64,000 bases of DNA. It comes from Lachnospiraceae bacterium V9D3004 (GTDB lineage Bacteria; Bacillota; Clostridia; Lachnospirales; Lachnospiraceae). The position numbers and the translations under genes are program-made. This document shows positions 1 to 8,969 of this stretch, one piece after another. The DNA lies in contig JHWW01000002.1 in the NCBI GenBank assembly GCA_000621985.1, positions 248,001-312,000 of the forward strand, in the 5' to 3' direction. Within the stretch, counting starts at the first letter, position 1. Each line of letters begins with the position of its first letter. The notes under the pieces are model-generated. The model saw only the letters and a list, made by a program, of their open reading frames with translations, was not told the DNA's origin and did no database searches.

Positions 1-1
1 T

Positions 2-412
2 GTTGAGAAGAGCTTCCGTCCTACAGAAAAATTTGAGCAGGCACATATCGAGAGAAAAGACATGCAGTATCTGTATGCAGACGGAGATATGTATAACTTC
101 ATGGATAACGAGACATATGAGCAGATCGCTCTTAATGCAGAGCAGGTTGGCGATTCTCTTAAGTTTGTTAAGGAGAATGACAATGTTAAGATGCTCTCAC
201 ATGCAGGCGAAGTATTCGCTATCGAGCCACCTCTTTCGGTAGAACTTGAAGTAACCGAGACAGAGCCGGGCGTTAAGGGAGATACAGCTACAGGCGCAAC
301 CAAGCCTGCGATCGTTGAGACAGGTGCAAAGGTTCTTGTTCCGCTTTTCGTTAACCAGGGAGACAGGATCCAGATCGATACACGTACAGGTGAGTATACC
401 AAGAGAGCATAA
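2..412 (+). CDS. efp: Elongation factor P, C-terminal part (5' end outside window)
   Basis: EF-P binds the ribosome between the P and E sites and rescues stalling at polyproline. The frame is open from the left edge (position 1 is the last base of a split codon), so the true start lies upstream. The visible 136 residues cover the end of domain I and the OB-fold domains II and III. Typical family stretches are [17 protein letters not shown], the [13 protein letters not shown] segment and the C-terminal [17 protein letters not shown]. The lysine that is modified in some bacteria lies outside the window. The long Pro- and Thr/Pro-rich linkers of nearby secreted proteins would be natural clients of EF-P. 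A hairpin terminator follows. Confidence 0.97.
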   Translation, partial: VEKSFRPTEKFEQAHIERKDMQYLYADGDMYNFMDNETYEQIALNAEQVGDSLKFVKENDNVKMLSHAGEVFAIEPPLSVELEVTETEPGVKGDTATGATKPAIVETGAKVLVPLFVNQGDRIQIDTRTGEYTKRA

Positions 413-537
413 TATAATATTCGAGAGCTCAAGAGGTATATGAATATATATGCGCAGAATAGATTAAAAAGACAGCTTGCGTATTGTAACAAAAGTATAC
501 GATAGATATACTAATAAATATATTAACAGATAAAAAT

Positions 538-577
538 ACCTGCAGGACTTATGGTTTATGAGTCTTGCAGGTTTATT
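538..577. terminator. Bidirectional intrinsic terminator between efp and tyrA
   Basis: Twelve-base arms at 538-549 and 561-572 pair with one G-U, with an 11-base loop. A T-rich stretch follows on the plus strand and an A-rich stretch precedes it, giving a T tract on the minus strand. It lies between two converging genes, efp (+) and tyrA (-), and can serve both. Confidence 0.85.
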
Positions 578-1681
578 TTATCTGTCATATACCGGGAAAG
601 GATATTGCTTAAGAGCATTTCTTGCGTCATTCTCATCATTATCGTTGTAGAATTCAATCCTTAGAACACCATTTTCATATTCTCTGTTGTGGACAATACC
701 GATATTGCGTATGCTGATGGAATTACTTGACAGTATAGTTGCGATTATGGCAATGATGCCTGGTACATCCGGTACGTCTACATATATCTCATGTATATCA
801 GGCAGAGTTCCCGGTCTTCCCTTGGGTATACTGTCACGGTAGTCTCTTGAACTTTCGAACATTCTATAGAGGTAGTCGCTGTCACCCGCTTTAAGAGCTT
901 CCATGGTCTTATCAAGCGATGAACGATATAAGTCAAGATATTTTAATATGCTGTCAGTGTTGGTAAGGCATATGTTCTGCCACATCTGTGGAGAAGAAGA
1001 TGCTATCCTTGTGATATCCTTGAAACCACCGGCCGCAAATGTCTTCATGTGCGCATCTTCATCATCATTATCATGAACGAGGTTGACAAGAGAAGAAGCG
1101 ATGATGTGGGGGAGATGGCTTATGGCAGCAGTTATCTCGTCATGCTTAACATTATCGAGAACATAGGGGATCGCCTTGATGATATGTATAATCTTCATCA
1201 TCATGTCAACTGCCTTGTCCGGCGTGGAATCGGTTGGCGTTAACAGATAATAAGTATTCTCGAATAAAAGCTCTGAAGCGTTCTCATATCCGGTTCTGTC
1301 AGAACCTGTCATTGGATGCCCGCCTATGAAGTTTTTCTGCATATTGAGGCGTTCTACTTCTGTATGAATGGAAGTCTTGACGCTTCCTACATCTGTAATT
1401 ATGCAGTTTTCTTTTATAATACCTTTCAATTGTTCAAGATAAGATACGTTGAGCATTACCGGTGCGCACAGGAATATTAAGTCGCATGCGGCAAAATCTT
1501 CGATCGAAGTATATATATTGTCAAGAACACCGTCTTTTACGGCATTTTCAAGAGAGGCATTGGCCTTGGGGTAATATCTGTTATATGAACAGGTTATATA
1601 TTCATCGGAATATTTTTTAAGTGCTTTCGCAACTGATCCTCCGATCAGTCCGAAGCCTATGAATCCAACAGTAATAGACAT
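578..1681 (-). CDS. tyrA: Prephenate dehydrogenase with C-terminal ACT domain
   Basis: Converts prephenate to 4-hydroxyphenylpyruvate with NAD+ in tyrosine biosynthesis (cytoplasm). The 367 residues begin with a Rossmann fold, GFGLIGGS at residues 9-16. The prephenate-dehydrogenase signature GGHPMTGSD is at about 120-128 and the all-helical second domain has HLPH near 189-192. Residues from about 297 to the end (IYVDVPDVPGIIAIIATIL) form an ACT-type domain, usually the site of tyrosine feedback. The ATG has a GGAGGT site 5 bases upstream. The gene stands alone, convergent with efp and divergent from the acyl carrier protein gene. No T-box or other leader was recognised upstream. Confidence 0.95.
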   Translation of the reverse strand: MSITVGFIGFGLIGGSVAKALKKYSDEYITCSYNRYYPKANASLENAVKDGVLDNIYTSIEDFAACDLIFLCAPVMLNVSYLEQLKGIIKENCIITDVGSVKTSIHTEVERLNMQKNFIGGHPMTGSDRTGYENASELLFENTYYLLTPTDSTPDKAVDMMMKIIHIIKAIPYVLDNVKHDEITAAISHLPHIIASSLVNLVHDNDDEDAHMKTFAAGGFKDITRIASSSPQMWQNICLTNTDSILKYLDLYRSSLDKTMEALKAGDSDYLYRMFESSRDYRDSIPKGRPGTLPDIHEIYVDVPDVPGIIAIIATILSSNSISIRNIGIVHNREYENGVLRIEFYNDNDENDARNALKQYPFPVYDR

Positions 1682-1745
1682 ACTGCACCTCCGGGTTTTA
1701 GATATAGTAAAACACTATCACTACACGCCTTAAAAGTCAATATTC

Positions 1746-1774
1746 TTGACATCCGTCTACCACTGTACTACTAT
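1746..1774 (+). promoter_or_regulatory. Sigma-A-type promoter for the acyl carrier protein gene
   Basis: Perfect -35 TTGACA at 1746-1751, a 17-base spacer, and -10 TACTAT at 1769-1774 (4 of 6 to consensus). Transcription would start near 1781, placing the whole palindrome that follows in a leader of about 185 bases. Confidence 0.6.
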
Positions 1775-1781
1775 ATTGTAG

Positions 1782-1934
1782 TTGCTGTTAACAGTCAATG
1801 AGGTATGTAGTGTGAGTGCATGGTGTAAATGTTCGGCTTTTCAAAACTCGCTTCGCTCAGACAGTTGAAAAGCCTGCAACTTACACCATGCACTCACGCT
1901 CAGGCAGTCAACATTTTGACTTGTTTCACAGCAA
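1782..1934. repeat. Large imperfect palindrome in the acpP leader
   Basis: Three nested pairs of arms are visible. The outer pair is 1782-1798 with 1916-1934 (TTGCTG with CAGCAA and GTCAA with TTGAC, a loose middle). The middle pair is 1812-1828 with 1881-1897, a perfect 17-base match. The inner pair is 1835-1844 with 1865-1874, perfect over 10 bases, around a 20-base loop containing CTCGCTTCGCTC. RNA or single-stranded DNA would form a rod-like hairpin. It carries no gene. It may be a dispersed small repeat element or a leader structure. No target-site duplication was seen. Confidence 0.75.
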
Positions 1935-1965
1935 TTACTTGATTGATTGTTGGGAGAGAATGACT

Positions 1966-2196
1966 ATGGTAGAGAAGATTAAGGAAATCATCGCGGTTCA
2001 GTTGAATATTAGCGAAGAAGAGGTTACGGAAGATGCTTCCTTCAAGAATGATCTGGGGGCGGATTCGCTTGACCTGTTCGAACTGGTGATGGCGCTTGAA
2101 AGTGAATTCCCCATTGAGATTCCCATGGAAGATTATCAGGAGATGTACACTGTCGGAGACGTTATAAAATATCTCCGTAAAAAAGGGTTCGAATAA
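1966..2196 (+). CDS. acpP: Acyl carrier protein
   Basis: A 76-residue acidic four-helix carrier protein whose phosphopantetheine arm carries growing acyl chains. The attachment serine is Ser34 in [13 protein letters not shown], and the length is the family norm. The start at 1966 is chosen because GGGAGA lies 8 bases upstream. The ATG at 1960 is too close to that site, and in-frame codons further upstream run through the palindrome. It stands alone, without fab genes next to it, so it could serve fatty acid synthesis or a dedicated acylation pathway. Its leader contains the long hairpin at 1782-1934. Confidence 0.93.
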   Translation: MVEKIKEIIAVQLNISEEEVTEDASFKNDLGADSLDLFELVMALESEFPIEIPMEDYQEMYTVGDVIKYLRKKGFE

Positions 2197-2252
2197 TCAG
2201 TTTTATTATATTAAATGGTCAATTAATACGGTGTTATACGATGTATTTAATA

Positions 2253-2425
2253 TTGACTTTAAAGGGATAATGGTTTAAACTAAACAAGTGTATATGGTCA
2301 TGTCCATTAGGGGGATTGGGCCACCGTTGAACAGGGAATATTATCAACGGGTATGATAACAATAATATCAAAGGAAGGAGAGTAGTATAATTCATTACCC
2401 TAATTAATGTATTATACATAGTAAT
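2253..2425 (+). promoter_or_regulatory. Structured leader of the large secreted protein, with displaced ribosome site
   Basis: A weak promoter candidate is TTGACT (2253-2258), 17 bases, TAAACT (2276-2281). Downstream are mutually exclusive stems: 2324-2330 with 2344-2350, 2341-2346 with 2354-2359, and 2338-2344 with 2362-2368. A strong purine-rich ribosome site, AAGGAAGGAG, is at 2371-2380, but the only usable ATG is at 2426, 45 bases away. A hairpin between them (2394-2398 with 2421-2425, plus 2407-2410 with 2416-2419) would bring site and start closer. No known riboswitch class was recognised. Confidence 0.4.
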
Positions 2426-5400
2426 ATGAAGAAAATGAGAGCATTATCGGTGTTGCTGGCAGCAGCTCTTACTGTTACTTCAGTAGCGGTTACGCCAACA
2501 TCATCAGATGCAGCCAAGAAGATTAAGCTTGCTAAGAAGACAAAGACGATCAAAGTCGGCGATTCTTACACACTTAAGCTCAAGAATGGCAAGAAGAAAG
2601 CAAAAGTTACCTGGAAAGTTGACAAAAAAGGCAAAGCAGTTGTTAAGCTTTCAAAGAAGGTAAAGGCCGGCAACAAGGCCAGTGTTAAAGTAACCGGTAA
2701 AAAAGCAGGTACTGCAAAGGTTACTGCAAACTACAAGTATGGCAAGGCTAAAGTAAAGAAGTATACATGTAAATTTACTGTAAGAGAAGCTTCTACTGAT
2801 GTAATACCTGCACTTCCTACAGCTACACAGGGCGGTGCTCCTGCATCGGCATCAGCTTCGGCTGCAACTAACGTTACAACAGCTCCTACAGGAGATGTAA
2901 CACCTACTGGTTCGGCTGGAGATGCCACAACAAAGCCAACCAAGACACCTAAGCCACCGAAGACACCTACTCCGGTACCTACTCCGAAGGAATCAGGTAA
3001 GCCGGCTCCAACAGAGAAGGGCGGTTATTTCGATGTTATGGCTAAGTCATATGTTGTATTGGCAGCTAACGGTTATGAAGACGGAAGTCCTGAGATCAGA
3101 TTCACTGAAAACGCAGACGGTTCTCAGACACTTGACTTCACAGGCGTAACAGGATACATCGGATGCAGATGGTACTTCGGTACTAAAGATGCAGACGGAA
3201 CAGAGCATCCTGAGAATCTTAACCTTTCTGATTACAAGTTCCTCGTAGTTGAAGGAACTAACCAGACAGAAGGATTCGGAGCAAACGATACATATGACCT
3301 TGTATCACAGTTCCTTGACGGAGTTCAGAAGGCTGATCACGGCGGACCTCTTGAGATCTGCACTAACAACTCATTCAGATTCCCGATAGAGATGGATCTT
3401 TCGGATGCTTCACTTTCGAATACAGATCTTAGCAATGTATGTGCATATGAGATCTATATCCCAAGTAAAGCAGACAGTAAGAAGGTAGGACCTTTCACGA
3501 TCACAGGTATCAAGGCATTCAAGGATAAGGCAGCTTATGAGAAGTATAAGACTGATCAGGGACAGACTCCTGCTCCTACAGCTACACCTGAGCCTCCGGT
3601 ATACGGTGATTACACATTTGATTTCTCAGATCCTAACTGCTACAGAGCAGAACAGGGCGGATCAGCAACTTATAACGCAACTGATAAGTCACTTGATGTA
3701 ACATTCGGTGATTATCAGGGACTTGTATTCCTTCTTCCTAACGGAGCAGTGAATAAGTATAACAGCATCGAGATGACATATACACTTGCAGGCGGAGACG
3801 TTAAGGCTTATGTATATGACGGAGATTTTAACGGCAACTTCGGTCAGTATGATCCGGGTTCACATGAGGTTGCACTGGAGCAGGCTGCAACAGATAAGAC
3901 TGTAACATTTACAGTACAGGATGATTATGCAGGCAACTGTGTCAAAGGTCTTAAGCTCTTCAACTGGGCAGGCAACGGCAATGGCACAATGAAGATTAAG
4001 TCACTTAAGTACATTGAGGCTCCTGGCGGACAGACTCCTCCACCGGCTACTCCAGTACCGACTGACACACCGAAGCCGACTGAAGTTCCGGAGCGTGTTG
4101 CTGAGACACTTGATCTTTCAAAGGTTGATGTTGCATCAACATACGAAGACGGCAAGATCGTTCTTACTGATATAGGACAGGTAATATTCCCAATCTCAGC
4201 ACCTCTTTACTATGGTGAAGAAGTATCAGTTAAGATCAATGGTGAGCTTGCTGCAGGACATACTGATTTCAGAGCATGGATCGGTAATGGTGGGGACAAT
4301 GGTTCCGACATACAGATGTTCGAGAACATGGCTGACGGTAAGTTCAGTATAGTATTTGATACTAAGGCAAAAGATTTTGCTGAAGGCAAGAGCCCTGTTG
4401 AGTGGACCAAGTTCACAATTAAGAAGAAGTCATGGGATTCAGATAACATGACAGGTATCACGATCACTAAGATCGAGATTGCTAAGAAGGGTACACTTAC
4501 AGCTGATGATGTTACATCAGAAACACCTGCACCTACAGCTACACCTACTCTTGTACCTACTCGTGTGGCAGAGACACTTGACCTTTCAAAAGTTGATGTT
4601 GCTTCCACATATTCGGATGGCAAACTTGTACTTAACGATGTTGGACAGGTAGTGCTTCCGATTACCGATGATCTTGAACTTAATGAAGAAGTATCAGTTA
4701 AGATCAACGGTGTTCTTGCTGCAGGCCATACCGATTTCAGAGCATGGATTGGAAATGGTAATAATTCAGGTTCCGACATTGCAGAGTTTAAGAATCTTCC
4801 TGACGGCAAGTTCAGTATGGTTGTTGATATTAAAACAAAAGAGTTCGGAGAAAATGATAATCCTAAGGAATGGACCAAGTTCACACTTAAGAAGATATCA
4901 TATAATTCAGCTAATATGAACGGCATCACGATCACTAAGATAGAAGTTGCTCCAAAGGGAACACTTGAAGCTGACGTAATAGTACCTGACTTTGACGCTT
5001 CAGGAGCTTCTAACGATACTCCGGTTGCTCATAAAGTAGATACAGCAATCGTAGCTGACGGTAAGATTGATAAGGTATGGGATAGTCTTCCATATTATGC
5101 ACTTAAGCCAAACAACGCAGGTGAAGTTGTTGCTATAGCTAAACTTGCATGGGATGGCGATAACCTCTATGTATTTGAAAGAGTTAAGGATGATAACTTT
5201 GATTCAACATCAACTAACAATTGGGAGCGTGATGGTGGCGAAGTATTCCTTGATGAAGATCTGAGCAAAGAGAATACTTATGGTGCTAATACTGATGCAT
5301 TCCAGTATCGTCTCACAGGATTTGATGCAGAGGCAACTATTACCAATGGATTTACTGCAGGTAGTGATGCAGCTAAGGCAGCATATGCAGGAATCCAGGC

Positions 5401-6688
5401 AGCATATCAGTTTGTTGACGATGGATACATTATTGAGTATGCTATTCCGTGGGCAAACAAGGATGCGATCAAGACCGGTAAGAAGGTCGGATTTGAGCTT
5501 AGTGCATTCGATTGCGCAGATGGTAAGAGAGCTAAAGAGATGATGTTCCTTACAAATGGCGGAGCTCTCTATCAGAATCCGAGTATCTTTGGAACACTTG
5601 AACTTTACACTGAGCCTGTAGTTGTTGCTCCAAAGGCTGCTACTGTTGAAGGTTTAACTGCAAATGTAATTGATATTTCAAAGGCTGCTTCATTTACTGA
5701 TGAGTCTGTTGATTTCTTTGGACCTTCTTCAGCAACATATTCATATGATGCAGCAACAGGTGTTGCAACATATGCATTAGGTGGAAACCTGAGTGGTTTC
5801 TCAGTTGTAATGCCTGAAGATAAACCTGCATATGATAAGGTAGAGATCACATACTCAAGAACAAAGGGTTCTAATGATAAGATCGCAGCATTTGTATATG
5901 ATGGTAAATTCAATGGCAATTATGGTAACGGCGGACCGGGATCACATGAAGAGGCATTCCCTGCTTCTGATGAGTTCACGACTGTTACATTTGAACCAAA
6001 GAGTAATTATGATGGTAATTGCATTAAGGCTCTGAAGATATACAACTATGCCGGTGGACAGTGCGGTAGCGCTTCAACACTTAAGATCAAGTCAATCAAG
6101 TTCATCAAGAAGGCTGATGTTTCAGCTAAGACTTATGAACTTACAGATGTAACTGCATCTACAGTAGTTAGAGTTGCTAACACATCCAAGTATGGCGATT
6201 TCGGATTCGAAGTTGGTGAATTCGATTCATACGTAGATGATTATGATTCAATCTATGCTGCAGTTGATAAGCTTTACAAGAAGGACGGCGGCACAGTTGA
6301 GAAGTATCTTGAAGATGGTGAAGTAACATACAAGGCTACAGATGATGGCGTTGGAACTCTTACTATCAAGAATGCCGGTAATGAATTCACAGCTGACGTA
6401 ACTGTAGTTAAGGATGGCAAAGACATCACTGCTACATTCGTATCACCTGCCAAGAAGCTCGTTGTTAAGGTTAATTCAGATAATCCGAATGTTGCTACAA
6501 TGATCAAGAACGATGTTGAGTCATTCACATTAACACTTGACAAGGATGCTGCAGGCAACTATGATGTTGTTGCTAAGAGTGATCAGGGTAGATATGCTGA
6601 GATATCTAAGAACGATGGTACATTCGTTGTAACTATTTCAGACAGCTATTTTGATACTTATTCACCGGTAGTATCTTATGTAAAATAA
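2426..6688 (+). CDS. Secreted modular protein with Ig-like and carbohydrate-binding-like domains
   Basis: A 1420-residue secreted protein with no recognisable catalytic domain. A signal peptide (about 1-30, ending near SSDAAKK) is followed by a Lys-rich Ig-like domain (about 31-125) and a Thr/Pro linker (to about 197). Module A is at about 199-377. Module B is at about 392-533 and returns as a divergent copy at about 1080-1230 (shared YVYDGDFNGN-like core). Two near-identical modules C sit at about 559-693 and 714-845. A CBM9/DOMON-like module is at about 868-1061, with DGKIDKVWD, LAWDGDNLYV and YIIEYAIPW motifs. The last 190 residues are unrecognised. There is no LPXTG or C-terminal membrane anchor. 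Role inferred: binding plant or self polysaccharide at the surface. Confidence 0.85.
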   Translation: MKKMRALSVLLAAALTVTSVAVTPTSSDAAKKIKLAKKTKTIKVGDSYTLKLKNGKKKAKVTWKVDKKGKAVVKLSKKVKAGNKASVKVTGKKAGTAKVTANYKYGKAKVKKYTCKFTVREASTDVIPALPTATQGGAPASASASAATNVTTAPTGDVTPTGSAGDATTKPTKTPKPPKTPTPVPTPKESGKPAPTEKGGYFDVMAKSYVVLAANGYEDGSPEIRFTENADGSQTLDFTGVTGYIGCRWYFGTKDADGTEHPENLNLSDYKFLVVEGTNQTEGFGANDTYDLVSQFLDGVQKADHGGPLEICTNNSFRFPIEMDLSDASLSNTDLSNVCAYEIYIPSKADSKKVGPFTITGIKAFKDKAAYEKYKTDQGQTPAPTATPEPPVYGDYTFDFSDPNCYRAEQGGSATYNATDKSLDVTFGDYQGLVFLLPNGAVNKYNSIEMTYTLAGGDVKAYVYDGDFNGNFGQYDPGSHEVALEQAATDKTVTFTVQDDYAGNCVKGLKLFNWAGNGNGTMKIKSLKYIEAPGGQTPPPATPVPTDTPKPTEVPERVAETLDLSKVDVASTYEDGKIVLTDIGQVIFPISAPLYYGEEVSVKINGELAAGHTDFRAWIGNGGDNGSDIQMFENMADGKFSIVFDTKAKDFAEGKSPVEWTKFTIKKKSWDSDNMTGITITKIEIAKKGTLTADDVTSETPAPTATPTLVPTRVAETLDLSKVDVASTYSDGKLVLNDVGQVVLPITDDLELNEEVSVKINGVLAAGHTDFRAWIGNGNNSGSDIAEFKNLPDGKFSMVVDIKTKEFGENDNPKEWTKFTLKKISYNSANMNGITITKIEVAPKGTLEADVIVPDFDASGASNDTPVAHKVDTAIVADGKIDKVWDSLPYYALKPNNAGEVVAIAKLAWDGDNLYVFERVKDDNFDSTSTNNWERDGGEVFLDEDLSKENTYGANTDAFQYRLTGFDAEATITNGFTAGSDAAKAAYAGIQAAYQFVDDGYIIEYAIPWANKDAIKTGKKVGFELSAFDCADGKRAKEMMFLTNGGALYQNPSIFGTLELYTEPVVVAPKAATVEGLTANVIDISKAASFTDESVDFFGPSSATYSYDAATGVATYALGGNLSGFSVVMPEDKPAYDKVEITYSRTKGSNDKIAAFVYDGKFNGNYGNGGPGSHEEAFPASDEFTTVTFEPKSNYDGNCIKALKIYNYAGGQCGSASTLKIKSIKFIKKADVSAKTYELTDVTASTVVRVANTSKYGDFGFEVGEFDSYVDDYDSIYAAVDKLYKKDGGTVEKYLEDGEVTYKATDDGVGTLTIKNAGNEFTADVTVVKDGKDITATFVSPAKKLVVKVNSDNPNVATMIKNDVESFTLTLDKDAAGNYDVVAKSDQGRYAEISKNDGTFVVTISDSYFDTYSPVVSYVK

Positions 6689-6729
6689 TATTACAATAAT
6701 TATTTGTAGTATTGTAATTCAATAATTCT

Positions 6730-6765
6730 GGCACCCTATACATTATGTGTATAGGGTGTCGTTTT
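6730..6765 (+). terminator. Intrinsic terminator after the large secreted protein
   Basis: Thirteen-base arms 6730-6742 and 6748-6760 (one G-U) around a 5-base loop, followed by GTTTT. It ends only 17 bases before the next start codon. The short T run suggests partial read-through into the next gene. Confidence 0.75.
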
Positions 6766-6781
6766 GAAAGGGAATGATAAT

Positions 6782-8152
6782 ATGGCACATATTACATGTT
6801 GTAAAAATAGTATTATAAAGAAGATAATTGCATGTTGTATTATACTTGTGCTGGTATGTGTTGACATGCCGTATAATACTGATATTCATGCGGCTTCAAA
6901 ACCTAAGCTTGCCAAGAAGAAGCTTAATATGTACGTTGGTGAGAGTTATAAGTTCAAGAATAAAGGATGTAAGTTCTCATCCTCTGATAAGAAAGTTGTA
7001 AGCGTTAATACCAAGGGCAAAGTTAAAGCCAAGAAGCCCGGTAATGCAAAAATAACTGTAAAGTCAAAAAAGAACGGTAAGAAGTCGATATGTAATGTTA
7101 AGGTTGGAAGATACATAAAGAGCCTTACATTAAATTCAGCTAATGTTGTTACATTAAAACCCGGACAGACAAGTCAGATTAGACTTACCATAGCTCCTTC
7201 AGGGGTATTATATTCTGATATTATATATAATTCTTCGGATGTTAATATAGCAACTGTCAGTAGTACAGGTCTTATAACACCTGTGTCAGTGGGAATTACA
7301 GAGATAACCGCAACAAGTAAGGCGGTCAATTCGAAGAAGAAGACTATAAGCACGAAGATAACTGTGGTTGTTATGAATGCCACAGATAATATACAAGGAA
7401 CTGTTAACAGTACCAATCCACCGATCGTTGTTGAAGATAAACCTGATCTTATAGACACACAGGACGGATTCGATATTATTGTTACACCGGTGGTTATTCC
7501 TACCAGGAAACCATCTCCTGAATACACGGCTACACCGACGCCGTTTGAAGACTCACCGTCTTCAACACCGGATGTGTCTCCATCATCAACGCCCGGAGCA
7601 ACTGACGGAGGAGTAACGCCGACACCTGCTGCAACCTCAGGAACAGGACCGACATCAGTGCCATCACCTACTAATGTTCCGACCGCAGAACCGACACCTT
7701 CATTTACACCGGTACCTACCGTAGAACCTACTCAAAGACCTGTTACTATGCAAGAATATATCGACAGTCTTAATCCTTCGGATAATGATGTTCTGGCCGG
7801 TTCTATAGTTGTTGCCAACGCATTTGGAAAGTACAGAACGTTATACTTCATCAATAAAAACTATACAGGTAATATGAAAGTGGCAGTTGACGGTTACAGC
7901 TATGCTACCAATGGAAATGTAACGGAATTCCTCGATAAACTACAAAATGATACCGGAGGCGTTACCAATTCCGCCGAGACGGTTAAAGTATCAAGAAGAA
8001 AACGCGGTGACGCATGGGCTATACAACTTCTGAAAGAAGGTATCGTATATTACATATCCGGAAGTGTTAATGACAAGACTTACGGTTCTCCATACGGAAT
8101 TATAACAGCCGACGGAGATACTCTTGAGCATATCAATATATGCGAGCAGTAA
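6782..8152 (+). CDS. Secreted Ig-like (BIG2) domain protein
   Basis: A 456-residue secreted protein. The signal peptide spans about 1-36. Two tandem BIG2-like domains follow (about 38-115 and 120-205; the VNTKGKVKAKKPGNAKITVK pattern is typical). A Thr/Pro/Ser linker runs to about 315, and a C-terminal domain of about 135 residues is not recognised. Start 6782 is chosen because AAAGGGA lies 8 bases upstream. The in-frame TTG at 6764 overlaps that site. Its N-terminal domain resembles that of the preceding 1420-residue protein, so the two are probably related surface proteins. There is no anchor motif. The function is unknown. Confidence 0.85.
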   Translation: MAHITCCKNSIIKKIIACCIILVLVCVDMPYNTDIHAASKPKLAKKKLNMYVGESYKFKNKGCKFSSSDKKVVSVNTKGKVKAKKPGNAKITVKSKKNGKKSICNVKVGRYIKSLTLNSANVVTLKPGQTSQIRLTIAPSGVLYSDIIYNSSDVNIATVSSTGLITPVSVGITEITATSKAVNSKKKTISTKITVVVMNATDNIQGTVNSTNPPIVVEDKPDLIDTQDGFDIIVTPVVIPTRKPSPEYTATPTPFEDSPSSTPDVSPSSTPGATDGGVTPTPAATSGTGPTSVPSPTNVPTAEPTPSFTPVPTVEPTQRPVTMQEYIDSLNPSDNDVLAGSIVVANAFGKYRTLYFINKNYTGNMKVAVDGYSYATNGNVTEFLDKLQNDTGGVTNSAETVKVSRRKRGDAWAIQLLKEGIVYYISGSVNDKTYGSPYGIITADGDTLEHINICEQ

Positions 8153-8177
8153 AGAATTTAAGGGGGGATATGATCAT

Positions 8178-8969
8178 ATGAAAAAAAATCGCTATATCAA
8201 TATTCTTGCGATCATCGTTATGGGTTTAGCTGCATCATTTACGTTTCGTGCCGATGTATCGCAGGCAGGTGGTATCAACGGTAATGAAGCCAGGGTTATC
8301 GGCGCTGCAAGCGGAAGTTTTGAGTATGATGGTGAGATATATGTTGCGAAGCAGGAATATATCAGTCAGCTCAACGGATATCTGAGCAAGGACAGCGTGA
8401 ATCTTACCGCGGAACAGGCTGATAAGGCAATAAGCAAGATATATTCAAGTGTTGCGACCGGTGTAAGGCTTGGTTATATTGTAAAGACCGGTTCGTCAGG
8501 GAATAGTGATAATGAGGACTCGTCCGGTGATGCCGGTGCCGATTCGGATTCAGGTGGCAAAAGCGGATCGGGAAAAAAAGATTCCGGAGAGGACAGTGCA
8601 TCGAAAGAAGGATCGTCGAAAGAAGGAACTTCAAAAGGTGACGAGACATCATCAGATAATAGTGATTCTGCAGATAATAGCAGTGATACCGATGATGCTT
8701 CACCGAAGGCACCTCAGAATACGGATCCGAATGCTACAATGGTGCCATCCATAGTTGAACAGGCAGACGGTACGGTAGATGTATATGATAACAGTGGTAA
8801 TCCTGTCGCATCAATAGACGGTGTGATGAAGAATACCGGTTATTCATTATATAATTCAATGATAATGTTGGGAGTAATGGTAATGGTATTATTAATTACG
8901 ATCGTATGCGGAATCATTCTCATACGTAAGAATCAAAAGATCGCCGATGAACATGCTGCTAGGACGTAA
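8178..8969 (+). CDS. Stalk-like membrane protein, possible sortase substrate
   Basis: 263 residues: signal peptide (about 1-30), a small conserved-looking domain (about 45-103), a Ser/Asp/Gly/Lys low-complexity stalk (about 104-175), a short segment, then a hydrophobic stretch (about 228-249) and a basic tail RKNQK. Just before the hydrophobic stretch is MKNTG (217-221), which resembles a degenerate LPXTG-type sorting signal. The adjacent gene is a sortase overlapping by 23 bases, so linkage is likely. The start at 8178 has AGGGGGG 8 bases upstream. An upstream in-frame ATG at 8124 lacks a ribosome site. The family was not recognised. A plain single-pass membrane protein is the alternative. 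Confidence 0.8.
   Translation: MKKNRYINILAIIVMGLAASFTFRADVSQAGGINGNEARVIGAASGSFEYDGEIYVAKQEYISQLNGYLSKDSVNLTAEQADKAISKIYSSVATGVRLGYIVKTGSSGNSDNEDSSGDAGADSDSGGKSGSGKKDSGEDSASKEGSSKEGTSKGDETSSDNSDSADNSSDTDDASPKAPQNTDPNATMVPSIVEQADGTVDVYDNSGNPVASIDGVMKNTGYSLYNSMIMLGVMVMVLLITIVCGIILIRKNQKIADEHAART

Noticed and set aside
1682-1745. T-box or tyrosine-responsive leader before tyrA
   Set aside because: The space to the start is short and no T-box sequence is present.
2290-2390. Possible c-di-GMP or other known riboswitch
   Set aside because: The conserved cores of the c-di-GMP-I and -II classes were not found; only generic competing stems are visible.
2234-2419. 61-codon open frame on the minus strand between acpP and the large secreted protein
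   Set aside because: No ribosome site or recognisable product; the plus strand there forms a plausible structured leader.
4210-4935. 241-codon open frame on the minus strand inside the large secreted protein
   Set aside because: Its two similar halves simply mirror the tandem duplicated modules on the plus strand; composition is Ser/Leu-rich shadow sequence.
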